A stretch of DNA of 64,000 nucleotides from Mytilinidion resinicola (GCF_010093595.1 NW_022985449.1:1097253-1161252); one strand, 5' to 3'. Counted from the first letter of the stretch, positions 1 through 12,571 are shown. Numbers and translations are program-made. Notes: generated by a model not told the origin, from the sequence alone.

Positions 1-1063
1 CGTAAAGGTGTGCAGGAACCCACCCCTCTCGAACAAGATCTGACCTTGCGCCCGAAAACTTAGTCGATTCTCCTCCTCCTGCCGTCCATGACGACCTTGA
101 CACAGCAGAGTAGCTCCTCCCGTCCCCCTCCAAGAGGATCCGAGGACTTCGAAGAAGCACGATACTAAAATCAGTCTAGGGAACCAGAGATCGTCTGAAA
201 AGCGTGAGGTCATCTTGGGTGGCTACCCAATGACTCGATTTCCTTCTCCTTTTTCCTTGGCGGTGGCTTTCAATGGATATTGGCTTCGGTTTTTGCGGGT
301 TGGTACCAAATTGATCATGTCAGCAGTCCGACTCGATGCGGATCCCTCACCTCGGTCGGTTTCGGCGGTTTCCACGATGCGGCGGTCAAAGTTTCTAGCA
401 CGACGATTCGATCGATCGATTCGGTTCTACCTGAGATACATCCATGTACACTACGAATAATCGGTCACCCCCCTACACAGTCGATACCTCGTCCCCCGTC
501 CCCGCGAACCCTCCCTATTACGTACCGTCGAACGTCCTCGAACCGGCTGTGATTGGTGATGCTAATTAATTTGGTTTATGTGTGCAAGTGACTACTAAAT
601 AGAGTGTGATACATCTAGCAGCTTAATAATTCATGTACTGATTATTGCCAAATCTCTGCCAATACTGCGACTGAGTGTTTAACATTAAAGTACTACTTGA
701 TGAGACACATCTCACTCAACGTCAACGCAACCTCCCCGCAATATCATACAAGAACGCAATACCTCACAAACGCCCGTATCGGGTGAACTACTTGAGCGCA
801 GCCCAGAGTCCTGGGCACTATTCCCTCAGCCTGTCCTGCAGGCATATTCCATTACAGCATCTCGTCCCCTAACTGTTGCCACTCCCCACCACCATCAACA
901 GCGTGACCCTGAGATCTAGCATCGATAGCGTCTGGCCGAGACAATTGCGTGGCCCAAACTCGAACGGCCGCCAGGCGCCGCGGACAGGATGCAGAGGGTG
1001 GTTTTCGGGGAGAAGAAAGTGTTCGTGCAGGAACTCGTCGGGCTGTGGCCAAAACTTGTGCCC
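1..1063. other. no recognisable gene
   Basis: Open frames here are short, overlap one another on both strands and show no recognisable domain, signal peptide or splice structure. The right part is probably 3' untranslated sequence of the minus-strand CYSTM gene that ends at 1064. Confidence 0.5.
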
Positions 1064-1544
1064 TTAGAACAAGCAGTCCAGGCAACAACAGCACGCAATC
1101 GCAGCCAGTAGCCCGCCCAAGAGCCCTTCCCCAACGCCTCCTCCACCTCTTCCCCGATCATCGTAATAACCCCCCGGCGGCCCTTGTTGGTAATACATGC
1201 CCTGCGACTAATATCAGCCAATGTTCCACCATCGCCATACCGGTGAAGAAGTTTTGATTGCGCATACTTGTGGTGGAGGGTACTGCTGCCCGTACTGCGG
1301 CCCGTACGGTCCCTGCGGTGGCCCGTATTGTGGTTGGCCGCCGTAGTAGTCTGCGTTCCCTGGTGGAGGCGACTGGTAGTATCCTTGTTGCGGCGCGGGG
1401 GAGCCGCTGTAGTTGGGGTCGTGGTAGGCGGCGGGTGGGGCTTGAATGTAGCCTGGAGGTGGGCTTTGGGGGGGTTCCTGGGGATTTTAGTTTTCCTATT
1501 GTTGGGATAGATTGGAGGCGTCGTACGTATTTCTGGGAGGACAT
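1064..1544 (-). CDS. CYSTM-type cysteine-rich tail-anchored small protein
   Basis: Three exons read on the minus strand: 1544-1527, 1477-1268 and 1201-1064 (366 nt, 121 residues). The product starts MSSQKY, continues as a long Pro/Gln/Gly/Tyr-rich stretch with repeated PPPGY, QGYY and YGPP units, and ends in a Gly-rich turn followed by GLLGGLLAAIACCCCLDCLF. A short hydrophobic C-terminal helix carrying a run of Cys is the hallmark of CYSTM proteins, small tail-anchored membrane proteins linked to stress and metal resistance in fungi and plants. Both introns use GT-AG; intron 1 (1478-1526) has a CTAAAAT branch-like site just before its CCCCAG acceptor, and intron 2 is 1202-1267. Raw reading frames across the locus are misleading because the first exon is only 18 nt. 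Family assignment is firm from the C-terminus; the cellular role is inferred. Confidence 0.8.
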
Positions 1545-2332
1545 TGTGAGTGAGAGTTTGGGGTGGACGTTTGCGGGGGTAGTTTGAGGTTTGGTGGTAA
1601 TGCGCGCGCTTTGAGAAAGTTGAAGTTGTGAGAAAAAGGTCTCGTTTATTAAAGTTTGTAAGTATAGTTGAAAGAGTGAAGGAGCACTGTTGGGAGTGAG
1701 TGGGTGGCAATAGAGACGGCGGGATCGCAGGATGAAAGAGCCTCGTGGACGCCCAGACACGAAGTGTGTGGCTAAGCGTTAAAGCGTTGCGTAACGTTCC
1801 GTTTCGGGAACTACTTAAAACGTAGGGCTTAGTAAGGCCGAGTTATGCTTTCATCCTTGGCTTGGGGATGCCTGTAAGCATTATCTGGACTTCTTCATCT
1901 TTTGAAAGGTCTTATTGATGCTTGGCTGAACGAGTGGTGGTTCAATGGTTACCTAGGCACGTGCTAGGGTACTTGGGCATGATGGAATACGAAGGCGGGG
2001 AGTGGCGTCTGCAGGGCGCCCACCGATCACCAACACACAAACTCATCTACGACCTTGGATGTTAGTAGTATGTCTATTTCATTCAGACTTGCTAAGATAT
2101 ACTGAAGCGCTTTATATTGCGGGAGACATATGTACAGAGGAATCTGATGGTACGAGCGCTGTCAGTTAAAAGTGCGGAGGTGACGTCTGTCGACAAGGCA
2201 GAATCAACCTCAGATTTGAATACGAGCCACGGAGTTTTCTTATTTCGTCCTCACTTCCCTTCAAGAAACATCATCATGCCAGATCAAACGCGTTGATTTG
2301 CCCAATATTTCCCCCTCCTTCATCTTGTCCCT
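1545..2332. other. intergenic, nothing recognised
   Basis: Presumed promoter of the minus-strand CYSTM gene plus sequence upstream of the decayed membrane-protein gene. No RNA gene or repeat was recognised. Confidence 0.4.
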
Positions 2333-3910
2333 CTCTTCGCCACTTCAGCGACTGCAGCGGCGCTCCAAATCATATCACGTACACTGCTAGAAGGGTCTTC
2401 GAATTATGGCAACCCTAATCTGATATGCACGACTACCGAATGGAGTGATCTTGCAGCATTCTTTCTCTTCAAATACGTCGCTTGTAACGTAACGGTTCTG
2501 ATAAGGGTGGGAGAACTCCCCTTTTTCTTCGCCGTTACTGTCTTTAAGATGTCTCGAGTTCCTACAATGTGTGATCTTTCCTGGGCATCGAAGCTCTAAT
2601 GTGCAGTACCGTCGTTGCCATATCTGACTTAGAAAAGGCTGCAGGGTCTGGGGCTCTTTGCGTGCTATAGTGCCTTGTCACAGATATCCGTACACTGTCC
2701 TGCCACTGTCTGTGGAGTTTCAACCGTACTACGAGAAACCGGGGACAGCGAATACGCTTCTAATCTGCGTACACCCTGTTGACGCTGTCTGAGGTAGCCT
2801 CGCAAGTTTACTAGTCATCCAAAGTGCCGAACTTCTCTCTTGTTTGGAATGCTGAAAATACTATGAGGCTCCTCACGCAGCGGCGAACGAGTGTAGGGAT
2901 TTCTATGACGAGGCATTGTACTACGTCCTCGTCAGTGGGAGCCAGAAGTTGGAGAGAAGATTCCGAACAGTGCGGTCGACTTGGCCAAGATGATCCCATT
3001 TCGACGCCATATCGCTCACGAGTAGACTGGATCGAACGATACGGCTACGCTGCATTTGGGTTGACGGTAACTCCATACGCCGTCATGTTACTCGTCAACT
3101 TCCTCGGAAACTTGTGTGGTCCGAATTGCAACGCGCTTTATGTCGTTGACAAACTCCATTATAGATGAAACGCGGCGTCCGTCCAGAGCATACTTTAGTG
3201 GAAGTGTTGGATGGCTCGCAAAGGAAGACGAGGCTAGCATAAGAGTCTCGAATTGTGAAAGAAGTCTAGAGTCATCTTGAGTTCTCTTTTGATACACATG
3301 AACAAGTTCTTGTCCACCTTCAGGTCATTTTCATTACCAGCCGAACCCAGGGTATGTAGGATGCCCGGATCGTTACGTGATCCTGAGGACTCTTGAAGGA
3401 TTACGAAAATCACCATCCTTCTGCTATCATGCAATCCGCTCCGATCGTTAAGCGCTTCTTCAGGCCCAGATCCTTACCAGATAACGCAAGCTTCGCTCAG
3501 AACCAAGCGATTTGAACACAGGGCGAAGCTCGAGCTAGAGAATATCATGTCATTCCATTCCAGTCATAAACGGAGCAGAACCTCATGTACGCGTTCATGC
3601 TGTTGATAGGGATGATCAGCATTGGATGTCCGTACAATAGTCGTGGGCTATGGCCTGGCTTGCTTTTGGGGTGGTACGTAATACTCTACTTCCTCTAATG
3701 ACGGAAGACTTACGACAGCTAATATCCTATTTCTGATTTTGCCTTCGGTCTAGGTGATGAATGGGAGCCCGGTTATGGAGCGATGGCAGAGGTAAGTGCC
3801 CTGGTCGCGTGGTCGCAATTGCTGTCATAAAAGGCCGGCGCGGCTCCAGCAATCGGCAGCTTCATCGTCGTCGGATAGATCATGCACGATTATGGCCCCT
3901 GTACATGTGT
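2333..3910 (+). pseudogene. decayed multi-pass fungal membrane protein
   Basis: Pieces of one membrane protein lie in order but in different frames. 2333-2599 reads a hydrophobic start and then TTTEWSDLAAFFLFKYV, the pattern C.P.W.D...FFL.NY seen in a fungal multi-TM family. 2824-3168 contains WIERYGYAAFGLTVTPYAVM followed by LLVNFLGNL, the strongest family signature. 3155-3280 continues in another frame as SIIDETRRPSRAYFSGSVGW. 3596-3665 reads SWAMAWLAFGVV directly after a TAG at 3638-3640. 3843-3902 reads APAIGSFIVVG, a TAG at 3876-3878, then IMHDYGPC. The collinear fragments, at least one frameshift near 3154 and two in-frame TAG codons at positions where CAG would fit argue for a dead gene rather than missed introns. 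The family is recognised from memory of conserved motifs and has no function I can name. Confidence 0.65.
2769..2799 (+). repeat. fragment resembling the MITE-like terminal repeat
   Basis: GTACACCCTGTTGACGCTGT followed by CTGAGGTAGCC shares its last 13 bases with 41745-41757 (GTCTGAGGTAGCC) and resembles the terminal repeat of the elements at 15.8, 41.7-42.1 and 62.3 kb. No matching right end was found, so this is a fragment or solo end inside the pseudogene. Confidence 0.4.
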
Positions 3911-4828
3911 AATCTGACAAGACGTCAGTAGTGGATTTCAACAACATCCTCATTTCTATGATTCAGTAACACAAGCAGGTTAGTGTTGCCGTTGTCCATG
4001 GGGAACCCCTGCGTCCAGGCTTCAGCTATCTAGATCCTTGCTGGGCTATTTTTGAATCTCCAACACCCAGCCGAGCACCCTCAAACAAATAATTCCCTTG
4101 TGGCCCCCATTCAGGACTGCGCCATCGCATCATCACTCCTCGTCATAACGGGACTGTAGACGTTGAATCCCATGATACACACCTCGTCAAGTTGGCTAAC
4201 ATCTCTTATCTGCAGCATGCGTCCGATTCATGGACGACGAGGCACTCGACTCGTCCAGGTTCAAGGGCAGCACTTGGGAAGAAACGCTGACTTGGCAGGG
4301 GCTTGAGTGACACCGCCACCGACGCACCCCTCATGCAGGCGCGTTTCATCCCGGCTCTGGCGTCCACAAAGACACCCGCTAGTCCACCAACGACCAAGTA
4401 CCGGGATCGGCAGCCGTCCTCAGGAGAAAACTGTCAGGTCTACAATTGATGCTACTGGCCCAGATACCGTCTCGGCGGGACCCAACTTTAAGCTTTTTCT
4501 GCTTCTGGGTGCTTGGCGTCAGCATTCGATCGCCCTATGCAACTCCACGCGCTAAGCTCGGCCATCAGCCTCATGTAGGAATCCCCTCACCCCATCATCA
4601 AGTCCGTTCTGCGAACCCTTGTCCGTTCTCAGCACGGTGATTCAGTCCTATTCCTATTTCCGGTGTCCAATCTCAAATCATGGCATCGCCAGGGCTGAAA
4701 GCTTCTTTCCCGGGAGTGCACTACATGGGTACTTGCACCCTGGCTGAAGTACATAACCAGTCGCCCTCCTGGCTTGTTACATCCCGCTTTCGCCCCTCAT
4801 CTCTCTCGTTTTGCAGTATTTGGACACT
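3911..4828. other. intergenic, nothing recognised
   Basis: Holds the presumed promoter and 5' leader of the DUF3176 gene. The last 200 bases are C/T-rich, as is usual for fungal leaders. No conserved coding pattern was seen. Confidence 0.4.
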
Positions 4829-6883
4829 ATGGCACAATATTCCAGCGTACCTGCTGCTCCTTATGCCCCAACGGACTACATCTCCCCAACGCAGGACGTC
4901 GACTTGGGGGATAGCAAAACCCCACACACCTCAACCGCGACGGGTTATTTCACATCTCCAGACCCTTCCGGCCGCAAGCGACAAGAGCGTGCTGGTGGTC
5001 ATCAGAAGAGGCTTGCATACAAGAAGACTTATATTTTTGCGAACTTTTGGGTGTATGAGGTCGCAGCATGCGTAGTCGCGGTTGTGCTTCATCTCGTCAC
5101 TATTCTTCTCCTTCATCACTACAACAACACCAACGTCCAGTTGTATCATAATCATTGGAGTCTGAACTCCGAGGTCGCCATACTGGTCACGATCACCAAA
5201 GCAGCTTCCCTCATACCCATAGCCGCCTGCATTGGTCAGTTGAAATGGCACCGCTTCTGGAACTACCAAAAGTTGTCGGAAATGGAGGGTAAGTCACCCC
5301 TCACGCGCTCTCAAATGACTATCTCCTGACCCTTTTCGACCATAAGCCTTCGACGAAGCCAGTAGGGGTACTATAGGCTCAGCGCGTCTTCTGGTTTATC
5401 TCAACTTCTGGTATGTTTGCCTATCTATCTACTTATTATCTACCCTTAGTCTTTAGGTACTTGTCTGAAGTTTTGTACTGCCGGCCAATTTTACAGAATA
5501 TATCTACTAACACTGAATTGCTGCGACAGGCATTTTGCTTCTTTTGGAGCTCTCGTCACGGTCTCTGCTTTAGTCATGGACACGCTCGCACAGAACGTAA
5601 TTAACATTGAGCCACGACTCCAACCAGTCAAAAATAACGCCACCATTCCGCGAAACGTAGTCTATGACTCAGTGTTCACATATAATACAAACGGTACATC
5701 GTCGTTCCCAGCGGCTGATATGATCGGAGCTATGAACTTTGGCCTTTCCTACACCTCGAGCGACCTGCCCTATTTGCCCCCACTTCCTTTCAGTTGCTTC
5801 TCGAGCAACTGTACATATGCACCGTACCAGTCTTTGGAAGTCGATGGAGATTGCAGGGACATATCTTCTGTGCTAGACACAAGCGACGATGCATATCTTA
5901 AGTTACCGGAGGGTCTTATGCTCATCAAGAACGGTGGAATTCTCAACACTTCCGCAACGGCCCTGTATTCATCAAACGAGTTTTTCGATTGGAAGAATAT
6001 GGGTCAATTGATCCTCAACTACCAAGCTATATACGTCGACGCGTATAACGATTACAAACCATCGGCAGTACAGTGTGTCCTGGTCTGGGCGGTTACCACA
6101 TATAGTACAACAAACGTTACAAGAGGGGAACTTTGGGCGACACCGGATCTCACAACGTTCAAGAATACTTCTGCGGAAGCAAGGACCGCCTACGGCCAGA
6201 CGAACGACATCTACATTCGGCCGGAACCCTGTTACGTGAATGGAACAAAGCTCGACAGTTCCACCGACCCGAACTGCCTGTATCAGGTCGATGCAAAGGC
6301 GCAATTCGCTCTCCAGAAGTGGTTAATCCACAGCTCGGAAGGAATCGTTGGTTCTTTATTTAACGTAACGGACAGCTATGGCAACAACACGCATTTCCAA
6401 ACATTCTTCGTCAACAGCCAATACCAAGCGCTCATACGGTATGCCTCCCAATTGGCCCCTGCTGAGACGTTCCTTGCGACTGGCGCGTACCTCGCTGGTA
6501 TGATGAATCGGGCCATGGCGCTAAGAGTCCCTGCCGGTTTTGCTGATGGTGATGGACGTCTTTCTGGACACGGCACGGTCTTCGAGTTGCAGAGCTTCTT
6601 CAAAATGCGCTACGCCTATTTGTCTCTCAACCATTTTGTTGTCGCCGGATGTGTCGTGTTCCTGGTCATGACAGTATGGATGTGTCGGAGGGACGAAGTA
6701 TTGAAAACGTCAGTTCTGCCCTTCTTGTACCACGGACTACCAGTTCACGATCGCCAAATGCTGGATGAGAACCCGAGGCAAGCCGACATGAAGTATTCGG
6801 CAGAAGAGACGATAGTGAAATTTGGCATGACGCCGGAAGGGAAGCGGCTGGGGACCCAGGAGACTTTTGGGCCTGGAGCATAG
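4829..6883 (+). CDS. DUF3176 family membrane protein
   Basis: Three exons, 4829-5288, 5347-5410 and 5530-6883 (1878 nt, 625 residues); both introns are GT-AG (gtaagt and gtatgt donors). The N-terminal ~65 residues are polar. A first membrane helix (FANFWVYEVAACVVAVVLHL) and a second hydrophobic segment ending AACIGQLKW follow, then FDEASRGTIGSARLL across the first splice junction. That W..N..VAIL / A.CIGQLKW / FD.ASRG order is the signature of DUF3176, a family of fungal plasma-membrane or secretory-pathway proteins with no assigned biochemistry. A long, probably extracellular region rich in NxT/S sequons and Cys follows (about 205-560). A last helix (HFVVAGCVVFLVMTVWM) and a short cytoplasmic tail close the protein. 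ATG 4829 is the first ATG in this frame. Family is certain; function is unknown. Confidence 0.9.
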
Positions 6884-7819
6884 TCTGAGGTCCAGCACAC
6901 ACGTTATGCTTTTTATTGGGTATACATTGATTGATACTTAGCATGGTGTTCATTTTGGATCTGATATTTGGTAGAATATGCGTTTTGACAATGCGTAATT
7001 TGATTATTTTCCCCCTTTCCTTAAATCATCTCATCCACGTGTATCATCTTCAGCCATCTCCTTCCAGTGCATCTCCTACTACGTTCTAATGACTCATAAC
7101 TATCTACCTGGCTATCGCAAATATCACATGTCTCATGTGCTTCTTCCCGGTCTTAGAGCTATTTTGATCTACCGACAGCTCCCTATGTCTTAGAAGATCT
7201 TGCACCTGGTTAAGCTTCAACAGGAAGATTGGATAGAGATTGGTCACGTGGGCTCCCCTTGGGTCGGTCTGGCTTAGTAGCTATACATCGTTTACGCACA
7301 ATATAGCCAGGCATCTAACCAAACATCCTCTTTACAATCTGCACAAACAGGCATTCAACGATAACATAACCCCTAGAGCATGTGAAGAAAATGTTAAGCG
7401 AGTGAGCTGCAAAACCCCGATTCTTATATCAGTCATTTCGTTTACATTTCGGGATTCCAAATATTGCAAGCGGTAGGGCACGCTACGCTTTACAACGTAA
7501 GGGTAGGCGTATTTATCATTTCTTGAAGTCTCCGAATATCTTTTCCAATCCAGAGAAGATGTAAATATCCCGAGGTCGCAAATCCGATTCTTTCCAGGAT
7601 CTCACACTAAGCTCTGATTGCATATAAAGCTGAATAGCATTGATTATATGCGCTTACGTTCCCAGTCAAAAGCTCGACGAATTGCGCCCAGGCCCGCTCT
7701 AACCAACAGTGCGTTGCAATCTTAACTGCAGCATACGGAACCAAGAACTCTCCGTCCGTCACAACAACCCGAATCCACAACCAATTCTCCCCTAAGCTAC
7801 AGTACAATTCAAAATACAC
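6884..7819. other. convergent intergenic region
   Basis: Lies between the 3' ends of the DUF3176 gene (+) and the small secreted protein (-). The frame of the secreted protein stays open for 70 codons after its TAA at 7820, but this stretch has no family resemblance and is taken as 3' untranslated sequence. Confidence 0.4.
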
Positions 7820-8501
7820 TTAAGACACCACAGCCGGCGCTATAGTCCGTAGCGCAATCGCCGTGCCCGTCGTTGGCGTCGCAGTGGCTGCGTTCCACAG
7901 TACCTCATAGACATCTGTTACGTTCGTTTCGACAGCGTAAAAGCCCATCTCCACAGTGCCGTCGTCGGCGAGGTGCATCGCCCAACCGCCGTAGAGCCCG
8001 AAGCCGCTGGTCACCTGCCCGTCAGACAGGGAGGAATTGGTGGAAGTGAAGCCGACGGGCTGGAAGGCGTCGGAGGTGGTGTCGATGTACATCATTGGAG
8101 TGGTGGTCCAGTTTGTGGAGCTGGAAGAGGGAGCGGCGACGAACGTGGTGTCGTCGTCCGTGGAGGTTACTGGAGGTATTAGATGGATGCAGCTGGGGCG
8201 GCTGAGAGTTGGGAAAGGGGCTTACGGGTTATGTTTACGCCTTCGGACAACCATGAGGGGGTGGAAGTTCCGATATATGCTTTGCCTAGTCGGCGTCGAG
8301 GTAAGGGCTGGTCCTTTTTGTGTGCTAAGGGCTACAGAACGTACCGTCGCCGTAAAAGAGTGGAAGTCCTGGAGTGATATCGGTTCCATACGCGTAGAGG
8401 CTGAAAGTATGAGAGGCATCATCAGCCCGAAGTTTAAGTGTCGATGCCGACGCCAGCAAGCCAGCGCAGACCATGAAAGATATGATATGAATGAGAAGCA
8501 T
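7820..8501 (-). CDS. small secreted protein of unknown function
   Basis: Three exons on the minus strand: 8501-8345, 8285-8226 and 8169-7820 (567 nt, 188 residues). Intron donors are GTACGT and GTAAGC; acceptors are CTAG and CCAG. ATG 8501 is the first true ATG and begins a clear signal peptide, MLLIHIISFMVCAGLLASAS. The mature part has the motifs LYAYG...GLPLFYGDGKAYIG, GLYGGWAMHL and GTVEMGFYAVE, several Asn-X-Ser/Thr sites (NIT, NSS, NVT) and almost no Cys. I recognise the general layout of a family of ~190-residue secreted proteins in plant-associated ascomycetes but cannot assign a function. An effector or cell-wall role is speculation. No neighbour suggests a pathway. Confidence 0.72.
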
Positions 8502-10440
8502 TGGATGAAGCACTAAGCTGAAGTGTGAAAGAGAAGAGAGATAGAGAATGTAAGAAGTGTAGATAGCTTTGTGCTCGCAGGGCGCCCTCAGTATTTGATA
8601 TACAGCTGAAGTTTCAATGCCAACCAGCAGACCTTTCTACAACGGCTATAATGCTCTTCTACTTCCCCTGTATGTCTCTATGCGGAAGCGCTGACGACTA
8701 CCACAAAGCGGCCGGGATCCTTCCTGGGCCCTCGTCCGGCTGAGATGTCTTCAATCTCGTCCGCTTTACTCTGAACTACTATCAAGGGTCAGTGTGCAAC
8801 GTCACTCATTATGTGGCCCTAGGTGGGTCATTTCGGCCAATGATCAAGATCAGATAGGAGGATTGGGGAGGTTTCCCTAAACCTCTGTTCCTGCATGAAC
8901 AAAGTTGCTCCACAAGGCTGGCAGCTGTGGACGCGTGGCATGGCGGAGCTTGGCAAGAGAAGCATTGAAACAACGAGTCGTCGTACCACCTGTTGGTGTT
9001 TATGTGACTAGGGCGACGCAACTCGTCGGCAAAGGTGCTTGGTTTGGGCTTGATGGCCGCTGGATCGGAGGTAGATCTCGCGTCTCGGCTTCGGGAGAGG
9101 CCCGTTCACATTCACTAGCGACAGCCTCATCAACCACACGCGTCCTCCGAGCCTTTTGCATCCCTACCCACCATGTCTTGGGCTCGTTTCTTCTTGTGGT
9201 TTCCCTCGAGATGTCCACTAAGGCCAATACTAACCCCGATATAGACCGGGTATCTGCCGCGTTCTCGGCTCGTACCGCCCATCTCCACGCTTCTCCTCCA
9301 GAGCCCCTAACGCCTTTTCCATGGTCCCCGTGGCTCCCGAGGGCACTGTCTTGGATGAAACAATAGCTTGAGCAAGCGTAGTTACGTACACTTGTGTGAG
9401 TGTCGACGTGACTTCACCTGCAGGGAGGGCATCAATAGGCAATGGCGCCAAGATTACATAGTTCTCGCTTGCGGTCACCAGTGTCTTTAGGATGTACTTC
9501 CTCATAAACCCCACCAAAAGGCACGCAAGCTCATTGGGAGCCGGTACAGTGTCACTGGTTCGACTCGGGGGTTTTGTCGTCACGGCGTCGTAGCCCTGGT
9601 CAGCCAAGGATCAAAACGCTTGCTTCCAAAGGGCGTTTCTCTAAAAAACGTCTAGCATTACTCAACATATTTCTATCTTTCAAGTCATCTCTATTGTTAT
9701 GTGTGGGGATTATTCTAATGGAACAGCTTCGTTCTTCTCGTTCCTTCTCTCCCCCGAGTACATCGTCTATTAAGCTTCCGTCACTGATGTTTCGCCCGAA
9801 TTTTTCTAAAATCAGAGGTTTACGGTCCCAAATTTGCTTAGATCTACACACGATTCATGAGACCCAGTCTCTAGAAGTCAAGATTACTCCACCCTGGCTC
9901 TTTGATGCAGGGAGTCCGGTCTCCGCAAGCGCTTACGAACTCCCTACAAGTCAACAACATGCATAGACCCGAGGGACAGGTTCAAATGCGTACCCATAGC
10001 TATTTCTGGTGGGAAGACGATTCCGATTTGGGCCAACCGCTATTGATTTTTCATGTATCCACGCATTACCATGTAAACGCCTATCTATATCAAGATACTT
10101 TACGGAAAGTCGCTTGCGCCACGTCCACGTCAAGGGCTGGTATGAAACATTGTTGCGCGCAGGCTATGTGTCAATCACAGCCTCAATCAGCCGGGATAAC
10201 GCTTTTGGAAATTGATGTGCAAGAGCAGAAGCTTGTGAGAGCGTGATACCGAAAGGGGACGACCAGATTAAAGAGTTTATAGGCCTTCGTGCAGAACTTC
10301 AATTTCAAGACCACACGAGTTCACATACTTTGGCCTCGTTCTCTTGTCATAATTTCGATTCTTGTTCGTTAGACTTGGCCTTGATTTGCTCACCCTTTTC
10401 AATCTATTCTCTCCCGTTCAAGGGACCACCCTAGCTCACA
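8502..10440. other. long intergenic region
   Basis: Contains the promoter of the secreted protein (-) and of the laccase (+). A minus-strand open frame at 9230-9607 (125 codons, true ATG, Ser/Thr-rich) shows no signal peptide, intron structure or recognisable domain and was not accepted as a gene. The last ~60 bases before 10441 are C/T-rich, like a laccase 5' leader. Confidence 0.4.
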
Positions 10441-12517
10441 ATGATTACCCTCCCTTTATTTGGTCTTTTCATTGCCGTCGCATCAGCCATCCCTGCCCCT
10501 CAAGCAGCAACTGCGGTCTCTACAGCTTCAGCAGCTGTCGCAACGTGCGATGGAAATACGGCTAGTGACCGGAGTGTTTGGTGCGATTATGATACGAGCA
10601 CCAACTATTATACTGATGGACCCACAACCGGGGTCACGGTCGAGGTATGAGTGTTCGGAAGATTGGAACACACAGATCGTACACACAGATCGTGGTGGCT
10701 AATTCACGCAGTACTGGCTGGAAGTTACGAACACTACGCTAGCTCCGGATGGGTTCGAAAGAATCGTTCTGGCTGTCAATGGGACTGTTCCGGGCCCCAC
10801 AATAGAAGCCAACTGGGTATGCTATCCCCTTAATACACATAGCCAGACCGCCATTAACTTGGACCTAGGGAGACACCGTAGTAATTCACGTGACTAATAG
10901 CCTTGCAAACAACGGCACCGGCATTCACTGGCACGGCGTTCGCCAGAACTACACGAATATGAACGATGGTGTCCCTAGCATTACTCAGTGTCCGATTGCT
11001 GTAAGTTCTCTTACGCTTGAGTTGGGTTTTACTAATCCTAGTCAACAGCCCGGCGAATCCATGAGCTACACATGGAAAGCAACCCAGTACGGGACATCTT
11101 GGTATCACTCCCACTTTTCGCTTCAGGCGTGGGAGGGAGTCTACGGTAAGAACATTCGATGCTTCATCCCTTCGAAGCCATCCAGTCTAACAAGAACAGG
11201 CCCTATCGTTATCCACGGACCTGCCACTGGAGATTACGATGATGACTTCGGCGCCGTGGTCCTAAGCGACTGGAGTCACGACACTGTCGATGCCTTGTAC
11301 ACCTACGCTCAAGTTTCCGGCCCACCACTGATGACCACGGGCCTCATCAATGGACTGAACGCTTACAATGGTAGCGGTACTCGCTTTGAGGGAACCTTCG
11401 AATCCGGGACCAGCTATCTCCTTCGCGTCGTCAATGGCGCAATCGACACTCATTTCAAATTTTCCATCGATAATCACACCATGACTGTCATAGCAGCAGA
11501 TTTTGTTCCTATCGTTCCTTACGCCACGGACGTATTAGACATTACCATGGGTGAGCTTTACGCAGCGCACCTTAGAGTATAGAAAAACAATCGCTAAAAG
11601 CTTACAGGACAACGCTACGATGTCATCGTCACGGCCGACCAAGACACTGCCAATTACTGGATGCGAGCCATTCCGCAGTCCGAGTGCAGCAATAATGACG
11701 ACAGCGACAACATAAGAGCTATCATTCGCTACGATTCCAGCTCCACCGACGACCCGACCTCCACTGCCTACGATTACACTGACGACTGTATTGATGAAGA
11801 CGTCTCTGATCTCGTGCCATTCCTCTCACAAACTGTCGTCAGTCCCACCGGCGACGACCTCACTGTTGCAGTTGGGAAGAACGCGAACAACCTCTTCCGT
11901 TGGCAGATTGGCACCGATAGCTTTGCCGTCGAGTGGGCGGACCCGACCATCTTACAAGTGTATAATGGGGAGACAAGTTGGAGCGACGAGGAATGCGTGT
12001 ACAATCTGAGCACTAGCGAGCAGTGGGTTTACTGGGTCATTGAGACCACTATTCCTGTACCACATCCAATCCACTTGCATGGTAAGTTCCCACTTAGCTT
12101 CAGACGAAGAAGATGCTGATATGGAGTTTCTGATATAGGCCACGACTTTTTTATCCTCGCTAGTGGCGAATTTGAAACCTACAGTGACTCCGTCACGCTG
12201 AATACGGACAATCCGCCTCGCAGAGACGTGGCGACTCTGCCGACGAGCGGGTATCTGGTAATTGCCTTTTTGACAGACAACCCAGGAGTTTGGTGAGTTC
12301 TTTTTACTAAGTCACTGGTATCGCTTTTGACATGATATACAGGCTTATGCACTGCCACATTGGCTGGCATACCTCTGAAGGTCTTGCGTTGCAATTCGTA
12401 GAGCGCTCGACCGAGATTTCTGCTTTGGTGGACTACGATACTCTTAATTCGACTTGTGCGGCATGGGAGACGTACACTGCGGTGTCGGGAGTGGAAGAGG
12501 AAGATTCGGGTGTGTGA
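10441..12517 (+). CDS. Laccase (multicopper oxidase, Asco-type)
   Basis: Eight exons: 10441-10644, 10712-10816, 10869-11000, 11049-11145, 11200-11550, 11608-12081, 12139-12292, 12343-12517 (1692 nt, 563 residues). Laccases oxidise phenols with one-electron steps at a T1 copper and reduce O2 to water at a trinuclear cluster; this one is secreted, with signal peptide MITLPLFGLFIAVASA. All four copper signatures are intact: HWHGVRQ (L1), WYHSHFSLQ (L2), HPIHLHGHDFF (L3, split by intron 6) and LMHCHIGWHTSEGL (L4, His-Cys-His of T1/T3). The residue after the Cys-Ile-Gly-Trp-His segment in the axial T1 position appears to be Leu, typical of high-potential enzymes. The protein ends EEEDSGV, matching the C-terminal DSG(L/I/V) plug of ascomycete laccases. 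Likely roles are lignin/phenol oxidation or pigment formation. Confidence 0.95.
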
Positions 12518-12541
12518 TTGAGATTGAATTAATTTGTACCT

Positions 12542-12542
<1 letters not shown>

Positions 12543-12571
<29 letters not shown>
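12543..12571 (+). repeat. (GA)n microsatellite
   Basis: About 13 GA units lie in the 3' untranslated region just after the laccase stop codon. This is a simple repeat with no other structure. Confidence 0.9.

Noticed and set aside
9230..9607. 125-codon minus-strand frame, Ser/Thr-rich
   Set aside because: True ATG but no signal peptide, no splice extension and no domain. Could be a decayed surface-protein piece, but evidence is too thin.
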